NCBI GenBank assembly: GCA_003135315.1
Contig: PLBD01000163.1
Location: forward strand, 1 to 9,804
Length of the DNA: 9,804 bases
Direction of reading: 5' to 3'
Source of the DNA: Acidobacteriaceae bacterium
GTDB lineage: Bacteria > Acidobacteriota > Terriglobia > Terriglobales > Acidobacteriaceae
Below, in pieces: positions 6,531 to 9,804 of the stretch. Positions within the stretch are counted from its first letter, which is position 1. The number at the start of each line of letters is the position of its first letter. The notes beneath the pieces were generated by a model that worked only from the letters and a program-made list of their open reading frames with translations, was not told the origin of the DNA and searched no databases. A program made the position numbers and the translations under genes.

Positions 6531-6860
6531 ATGGCAAGTAACGCAATCGTAGAAGTGACGGATGCAAATTTCGATCAGCTGGTGCTGAAGTCGGACCAGC
6601 CGGTAATCGTGGATTTCTGGGCACCATGGTGCGGTCCGTGCCGGGCGCTGGCGCCAATCGTGGATGAGGTGGCGCAGAGTTACAACGGCCGGGTAACGGT
6701 TGGCAAGATGGACATCGATAAGAATGCTGCCACCCCGCAACGCTACGGCGTACGCGGTATTCCCACGCTGTTGGTCTTCAAAGGCGGACAGGTGAAGGAG
6801 CAGATTGTGGGCTATGTTTCCCGCGACGTCATCGAGAAAGCGCTGGATAAGAACCTGTAA
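6531..6860 (+). CDS. trxA: Thioredoxin
   Basis: This 109-residue cytoplasmic dithiol oxidoreductase is reduced by thioredoxin reductase and in turn reduces protein disulfides. The active site is WCGPC with Cys34 and Cys37, inside DFWAPWCGPCRALAPIVDEVA. The cis-proline is Pro78 in GIPTLLVFKGG, and the buried Asp of the fold is Asp28. The length and all landmarks match canonical bacterial thioredoxin 1. The ATG at 6531 follows AGGAGG with a good spacing of about 5 bases; the frame is open further upstream to 6381, but those 50 residues are not thioredoxin-like and precede the ribosome binding site. The gene is monocistronic: an intrinsic terminator follows 17 bases after the stop, and the next gene is on the other strand. 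It could supply electrons to the arsenate reductase at 489-983, but that is inference only. Confidence 0.97.
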   Translation: MASNAIVEVTDANFDQLVLKSDQPVIVDFWAPWCGPCRALAPIVDEVAQSYNGRVTVGKMDIDKNAATPQRYGVRGIPTLLVFKGGQVKEQIVGYVSRDVIEKALDKNL

Positions 6861-6877
6861 GGGAACGATTTGACAGG

Positions 6878-6903
6878 GCGCGGCTGCGGCCGCGCTTTTT
6901 TTT
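6878..6903 (+). terminator. Rho-independent terminator of thioredoxin
   Basis: GCGCGGC (6878-6884) and GCCGCGC (6889-6895) form a perfect 7-bp GC stem with a 4-base loop, followed directly by eight T (6896-6903). It starts 17 bases after the trxA stop. The other strand has no T-run beside the stem, so it should not stop transcription arriving from the convergent secreted-protein gene. Confidence 0.92.
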
Positions 6904-6925
6904 GCGGCTCGGCGGCTCAGACAGT

Positions 6926-7351
6926 TCATCCAAAGCAATAACGCCGAAATGGGCTGACGTTACCGCCAGCCCACCTCAGCGATCTCGCGGCTTCCCCCGC
7001 CGCGCGATGTTCAATCCACATTATCGATCCGGGCCAGGCCCCGTGGGGGCGTCCGGCGTAATGACTCTGTCGGGGACTGTTGCCTGTGTTTGGCCCGACG
7101 GTCCGGGCCGTGGGATCAGCAGTCGCGTTGGGAGCGCTGTGCTTGGGATTCTTCCCGGTCGTCGCGTTGGGGGCCACACCATCGTGTCCCGTGCCGATCG
7201 CGTTCGGGCTGGTTCTGGCATTGGGGGACACGGGACCGACGTTGGGGATTCTTGCGCTCGTCCCCACGCCTCCATAAGCACGACCACGCTGCGCGAAACT
7301 CAGGCTGGTCAGCAATCCCAGCAGCATTCCACAAACGAGCAACTTTTTCAT
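6926..7351 (-). CDS. Small secreted Pro/Asn/Ala-rich repeat protein of unknown function (3' end perhaps frameshifted)
   Basis: The 141-residue product begins MKKLLVCGMLLGLLTSLSFAQ, a textbook Sec signal peptide with likely cleavage after Ala20. The mature part is low-complexity, with recurring short units such as SPNA, APNA, GPN and the turn-like residues Gly, Thr and Pro. I recognise no domain. The start at 7349-7351 is secure: GGAGG lies 7 bases upstream. From about residue 90 the character changes to Arg/Trp/His-rich text (RQSHYAGRPHGAWPGS onward) unlike a repeat protein. In the neighbouring frame of the same bases the text is VPDRVITPDAPTGPGPDR, ending at a TAA at 7021-7023, which resembles the preceding repeats. 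A one-base indel near 7075 is therefore possible. It converges on trxA. A role in the envelope is inference from the signal peptide alone. Confidence 0.7.
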   Translation of the reverse strand: MKKLLVCGMLLGLLTSLSFAQRGRAYGGVGTSARIPNVGPVSPNARTSPNAIGTGHDGVAPNATTGKNPKHSAPNATADPTARTVGPNTGNSPRQSHYAGRPHGAWPGSIMWIEHRAAGEAARSLRWAGGNVSPFRRYCFG

Positions 7352-7457
7352 ACTTGTTCCTCCGCAAAGTTCCAATGTTGTTTGGCGGGCAGTTGAGCTT
7401 GCATGACTCGTGGCGAGCGCCCGTCAGAGCACTGGTATCTGATCTGCAAGGATTGGG

Positions 7458-7486
7458 CCATAGCGTTTCGATTGAAAACGTTAGGG
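7458..7486. promoter_or_regulatory. Imperfect 29-bp dyad, candidate operator
   Basis: The arms CCATAGCGTTT (7458-7468) and AAACGTTAGGG (7476-7486) are complementary at 9 of 11 positions around a 7-base centre, with a perfect CGTTT/AAACG core. The dyad lies about 107-135 bases upstream of the secreted-protein start codon, where a regulator could act. The dyad is seen; the operator role is inference. Confidence 0.35.
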
Positions 7487-7642
7487 TTACGCGGGACTCT
7501 TTACGGATGATCGTGAAAATTTGTCCGGATGCGAGAGGTTCTTGCCGTCAAGGCCGGGCAGGGTTTGAGCCATATTCCTGGTAGTAGTGCGACGGGTAGA
7601 ACGGCGACTCAACTTGAACCTGATATGTTTCGTTCGCGACCT

Positions 7643-7670
7643 GGCCACTAGCCACCGGCCACTGGCCACT
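7643..7670. repeat. Heptamer tandem repeat (GGCCACT)n
   Basis: Four units in perfect 7-base register: GGCCACT (7643-7649), AGCCACC (7650-7656), GGCCACT (7657-7663) and GGCCACT (7664-7670). The array ends 5 bases downstream of the lexA stop codon. GGCC is self-complementary, so neighbouring units can pair as GGCC-ACT-GGCC hairpins. There is no T-run, so it is not a standard terminator. Confidence 0.8.
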
Positions 7671-7675
7671 GCTTC

Positions 7676-8314
7676 TCAATACTTGCGCAGCACCCCAATC
7701 ACCCTGCCCTGCACTTGCACCGACGCGGCGGGGACGATGATGGGCTGCATGGCAGCATTGGACGGTTGCAGCCGCACCTTGTTGCCCTCGACATAAATGC
7801 GTTTCAGCGTGGCGTCGCTGCCGCCCACCAGGGCCACGACGATTTCCCCGTCGCGCGCGGAGTTGGCTTTCTCCACCAGCACGTAGTCGCCGTCGAGGAT
7901 GTGCTCGTCCTGCATGCTCTCGCCTTTCACTTGCAGCACGTAGACCTCTTTGGAGCGGGTGAAATCGGCAAGCGAAATCGATTCCGGGTTCTCCACTGCC
8001 TCCAGCGGCTGGCCGGCGGCGATGCGCCCCAGCAACGGCAAGCTCATGCTGCTTTCGGCCGCGGCGGCTGCGGCCACCGCCAGCGATTGCTTCATCAACC
8101 CGCGCGGCTTCAGCAGATCGATCGAGCGGCTGCGATTGTAGTCGCGGCGCAGCAATTCCTTTTGCTCCAGGTTGGTGATGTGCTTGTGGACCGTGGCCAG
8201 CGAGCTGAGGCCAAGACCTTCGGCGATCTCCTCGAACGACGGCGAGTAACCGTGCGTGTCCACGAAGTTGGAGATGAAGTCATACACCTGTTTCTGGCGG
8301 CGAGTAAGAGCCAT
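7676..8314 (-). CDS. lexA: LexA repressor, SOS response
   Basis: This 212-residue repressor/autoprotease controls the DNA-damage response; RecA filaments trigger its self-cleavage. Residues 1-65 form the winged helix-turn-helix (TRRQKQVYDFISNFVDTHGYSPSFEEIAEGLGLSSLATVHKHI). A poly-Ala linker lies at 79-87. The peptidase S24 domain follows, with the Ala100-Gly101 cleavage site in GRIAAGQP, nucleophile Ser133 in GESMQDEHI and general base Lys171 in DATLKRIY. All are intact, so it should be self-cleaving. The start MALTRRQ at 8312-8314 matches family length; the frame is open upstream, but that text is not LexA-like and carries the promoter. GGAGG sits 14 bases before the ATG, farther than usual. 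The promoter at 8340-8368 holds a direct repeat suited to autorepression. No SOS gene such as imuA, dnaE2 or sulA is beside it in the window. Confidence 0.96.
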   Translation of the reverse strand: MALTRRQKQVYDFISNFVDTHGYSPSFEEIAEGLGLSSLATVHKHITNLEQKELLRRDYNRSRSIDLLKPRGLMKQSLAVAAAAAAESSMSLPLLGRIAAGQPLEAVENPESISLADFTRSKEVYVLQVKGESMQDEHILDGDYVLVEKANSARDGEIVVALVGGSDATLKRIYVEGNKVRLQPSNAAMQPIIVPAASVQVQGRVIGVLRKY

Positions 8315-8339
8315 GACTGTGCGCTGGACCTCCGCCCAT

Positions 8340-8368
8340 ATTGTTAGCGAATAAAAGGCGAATGTCAA
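8340..8368 (-). promoter_or_regulatory. lexA promoter (sigma-70-like)
   Basis: Read on the - strand, TTGACA (complement of 8363-8368) is a perfect -35 box. After a 17-base spacer comes AACAAT (complement of 8340-8345), which matches the -10 consensus at four of six positions. The predicted transcription start is near 8333, giving a leader of about 20 bases before the lexA ATG. Confidence 0.7.
8347..8363 (-). promoter_or_regulatory. Candidate LexA operator (direct repeat ATTCGC-N5-ATTCGC)
   Basis: On the - strand, ATTCGC (8358-8363) and ATTCGC (8347-8352) form a perfect direct repeat with an 11-base period, one helical turn. It fills the -35/-10 spacer of the lexA promoter, so a bound protein would block RNA polymerase. 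Its form ATTC-N7-ATTC matches the layout of the alphaproteobacterial LexA box GTTC-N7-GTTC with A for G. That LexA itself binds here is inference. Confidence 0.6.
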
Positions 8369-8420
8369 TATCGCGCCGCAAGAAACCTTCCCCCAGAACG
8401 GTTTCCTACTTTGGTTCCAC

Positions 8421-8454
8421 GCCAAGCGCCTTGTGCGAATCGCGGCGCTTAGGC
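8421..8454. other. Strong hairpin in the lexA/SRPBCC divergent region
   Basis: GCC-AAGCGCC (8421-8430) pairs with GGCGCTT-A-GGC (8444-8454), ten pairs with one bulged A; an inner GCG/CGC (8435-8437 and 8441-8443) adds three more. The stem lies about 63 bases before the SRPBCC start codon and 50 bases outside the lexA promoter. A run of seven T at 8470-8476 is 15 bases away, too far for a normal terminator. A second, weaker inverted pair, GAAACC (8382-8387) and GGTTTC (8400-8405), lies between it and the lexA promoter. Confidence 0.45.
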
Positions 8455-8516
8455 AATACTTTGCCAGCCCTTTTTTTCATCATGAGCCGACTTTAGTCTG
8501 AGAGGGGAAAAAGAAC

Positions 8517-9074
8517 ATGCGCATCAAGAATCTATTACTGCTCCTTTGCGTTCTGGCGCCTGCAATGCTCGGCGCCGACGTCATGGACTCGGCTTCCAAC
8601 GGTTTCACCCTCAGGGTCGCGACCGTTATTCACGCTCCAGTTGCCGACGTGTACGACCGCCTGGTGCGCCACGTGGGCGACTGGTGGAGTCCAGACCACA
8701 CCTTCTCCAACGATGCCCACAACCTGTCGATCGACGACAAGCCCATGGGCTGCTTCTGCGAAAAGCTGCCCAACAACGGCGGTGTGCGCCATGCCGAGGT
8801 GACCCTCGTCATGCCCGACAAGATGCTGGTCATGTCGGGCGCGTTCGGCCCGCTGCAACGCTTCGGCGCAACCGGCACGCTGACGTTTGTGTTGATGCCT
8901 CTGCACAACGATACGAGGCTCGAGGTCACCTACGCCGTTGGCGGCTATCTTCCCGACGGGCTGAACACTTGGGCCGCCCCGGTGGACAAGGTGCTGACGG
9001 AACAAGTGACCCGGCTGAAGAGTTACGTCGAGACCGGGAACGCGACTCCCGCTGGCGCAAAGAAGCCGCAGTAG
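8517..9074 (+). CDS. Secreted SRPBCC (START/Bet v1-like) domain protein
   Basis: The protein has 185 residues: a signal peptide (1-20, MRIKNLLLLLCVLAPAMLGA), then a single SRPBCC fold, a helix-grip barrel with a deep hydrophobic cavity. Family text includes IHAPVADVYDRLVRHVGDWWSPDHTFSNDAHNLSID at about 39-73, GCFCEKLPNNGGVRHAEV at 78-95, FGPLQRFGATGTLTF, and GGYLPDGLNTWAAPVDKVLTEQVTRLK near the C-terminus. Similar proteins are annotated as polyketide cyclase/AHSA1-like or SRPBCC family, with no proven ligand. Cys79 and Cys81 form a CxC pair. The ATG at 8517 is preceded by AGAGGGGA at about 9 bases, a good start. The gene is divergent from lexA and stands alone. No convincing promoter is visible; a TTGCCA at 8461-8466 lacks a matching -10. 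Hydrophobic-ligand binding in the periplasm is inference from the fold and signal peptide. Confidence 0.85.
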   Translation: MRIKNLLLLLCVLAPAMLGADVMDSASNGFTLRVATVIHAPVADVYDRLVRHVGDWWSPDHTFSNDAHNLSIDDKPMGCFCEKLPNNGGVRHAEVTLVMPDKMLVMSGAFGPLQRFGATGTLTFVLMPLHNDTRLEVTYAVGGYLPDGLNTWAAPVDKVLTEQVTRLKSYVETGNATPAGAKKPQ

Positions 9075-9145
9075 CCGGGCGGGTGGCGCCAGCCCCGAAA
9101 GTTAGATTTGCTTTTCGGCAGTGAAGTTGGGAACCCTCAGAACGA

Positions 9146-9236
9146 GCGCCGTAGGCGCGGAACAGTCTAGCCCAGCACGCAGCCGCAGGCGGAGTGCTGG
9201 GTAGCATGGAAATCTTGATCTGAGTCCCGTGGGGAC
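9146..9236. repeat. REP-like composite palindromic element (three hairpins)
   Basis: Three palindromes follow one another in noncoding DNA. GCGCC-GTA-GGCGC is at 9146-9158. CCCAGCAC (9171-9178) with GTGCTGGG (9194-9201) encloses an inner CCGC/GCGG stem (9183-9192). GTCCC-GTG-GGGAC is at 9224-9236. The first and third share a G-T-purine loop inside a 5-bp stem. The whole looks like the short intergenic palindromic repeats I recall from acidobacterial genomes, but copy number was not checked. It lies between two convergent genes. Confidence 0.6.
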
Positions 9237-9347
9237 GGCAGGTTCATCGGCTCTTTCCTGGGACGCATCTGTTCCTGACCCTCCAGCCCGTCACACGATC
9301 AATCGATGGATCCGCGTATGCGGCATTCGACAGGGATGCGCCTCCGC

Positions 9348-9764
9348 TCACCGCGTAACGATGTCGCTCAGCGCCCACTCGATGCGGTCCACTTCGTCGC
9401 GAATCACCCGGATCGCCTGCTGATGGCCGGGATGCGGCACCGGCGCAATCGCCTCCACCGCGTGACGGATCTTGTGGTTCCGGTCCCAGATCAGGTTGAT
9501 TCTGGCGGACGTCTCCATCCGGTGATGATAGATTCTCTTCGCCAGCTTCGTGGTCATCCAGGCGAATGCCAGGCCAAACAACATCTCGATAGGAAGACGG
9601 TCGGTGGCTCCGTCGAAATCGAAGAACGCCAGCCGATACACAGCCTCGCCGAGGCCGAGGGAAGCGAAGATCACTCCCAGCCCAATCAATCCCAGGGTCA
9701 GACGGTCAACCCTGCGGAGTTCCAAAGACGGTTCATTCGTGCTCAGCTTTTGCTTGACTGACAT
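9348..9764 (-). CDS. Small two-helix membrane protein with a cytoplasmic helical tail, unknown function
   Basis: The 138-residue protein has a short charged N-terminus and two hydrophobic helices at about 22-45 and 58-75. A charged, probably helical tail of about 60 residues follows (WDRNHKIRHAVEAI near 93-106 and EVDRIEWALSDIV near 124-136). I do not recognise a named family. The RNHKIRHAVEAI segment faintly resembles the H-box of histidine-kinase dimerisation helices, but there is no ATPase domain, so any signalling role is speculation. With an even number of helices, both ends should be on the same side, probably the cytoplasm. The ATG at 9762-9764 has GGGGGAG a few bases upstream, a good ribosome binding site. 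The promoter is at or beyond the window end. It converges on the SRPBCC gene, with the palindromic element between them. Confidence 0.8.
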   Translation of the reverse strand: MSVKQKLSTNEPSLELRRVDRLTLGLIGLGVIFASLGLGEAVYRLAFFDFDGATDRLPIEMLFGLAFAWMTTKLAKRIYHHRMETSARINLIWDRNHKIRHAVEAIAPVPHPGHQQAIRVIRDEVDRIEWALSDIVTR

Positions 9765-9804
9765 TGGCTCCCCCAGCGATAGGTACGATCCAAAGATCCA
9801 TTGT

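Larger units (their letters stand above)
7352..7675. other. Intergenic stretch between lexA and the secreted-protein gene
   Basis: This 324-base stretch, downstream of lexA and upstream of the secreted-protein gene, holds no supportable coding region. It carries the secreted gene's GGAGG ribosome binding site at its left end, an imperfect 29-bp dyad at 7458-7486 and a heptamer tandem repeat at 7643-7670. No clear -35/-10 pair is visible on the - strand, nor a T-tailed terminator for lexA. Confidence 0.55.

Noticed and set aside
489..6860. Arsenate reductase and thioredoxin as one functional cluster
   Set aside because: They are about 5.5 kb apart with opposite-strand genes between; thioredoxin is a housekeeping gene, so the link is only biochemical plausibility.
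7090..7584. Open + strand frame of 164 residues
   Set aside because: Antisense to the secreted repeat protein, no ribosome binding site, Trp/Arg/Ser-rich shadow composition.
7643..7670. CRISPR-like array
   Set aside because: Units are only 7 bases, directly adjacent, without spacers.
7715..8347. Antisense frame of 210 residues over lexA
   Set aside because: Shadow of lexA: His/Gln/Arg-rich, no start signal, and lexA has all catalytic residues.
8461..8489. Promoter for the SRPBCC gene from TTGCCA
   Set aside because: The -35 is good at five of six, but the sequence 16-18 bases downstream (around GAGCCG) has no -10 character.
9095..9118. Terminator for the SRPBCC gene (CCGAAA / TTTCGG pair)
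   Set aside because: Only 6 weak pairs with a 12-base loop and no T-run after the stem.

Overview
The window looks like chromosomal DNA from an acidobacterium (Acidobacteriota, probably a soil lineage). It is GC-rich. The clearest marker is the 850-residue protein at 3420-5972, an ADOP-type permease (acidobacterial duplicated orphan permease), a family expanded in this phylum. The LexA, Tat and small secreted proteins also fit. The assignment is by recognition and was not tested by a search.

Region 1 (1-2121, + strand) is the 3' part of a tightly packed arsenic detoxification operon. It holds arsM (arsenite methyltransferase, cut by the window edge), an LMW-phosphatase-type arsenate reductase (arsC) and the Acr3 arsenite efflux permease. 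ArsC reduces As(V) to As(III); Acr3 exports As(III) and ArsM methylates it. Region 2 (2057-5972, - strand) reads, in transcription order, ADOP permease, TatA, a second TatA/B-like protein, and a STAS plus degenerate-receiver protein. The last one converges on acr3 and overlaps its 3' end by 65 bp.

Region 3 (5973-6530) is a gene-free stretch of 558 bp with several inverted repeats, including a nested palindrome at 6193-6257 and two tandem hairpins at 6291-6348. Region 4 holds thioredoxin (6531-6860, +) with a good intrinsic terminator, then a small secreted Pro/Asn/Ala-repeat protein on the - strand, possibly frameshifted near its 3' end. Region 5 holds lexA (- strand). Its promoter has a perfect TTGACA -35 box, and its spacer carries a direct repeat with the spacing of the alphaproteobacterial LexA box. 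A secreted SRPBCC-fold protein is divergent from lexA. Region 6 has a three-hairpin REP-like palindromic element (9146-9236) and a small two-helix membrane protein of unknown function on the - strand.

I see no mobile element, CRISPR array, tRNA or rRNA, and no clearly new multi-gene system. The most promising non-textbook signals are the candidate lexA operator, the REP-like element, the nested palindrome upstream of trx, the putative frameshift in the secreted repeat protein, and the STAS/degenerate-receiver fusion next to Tat genes.
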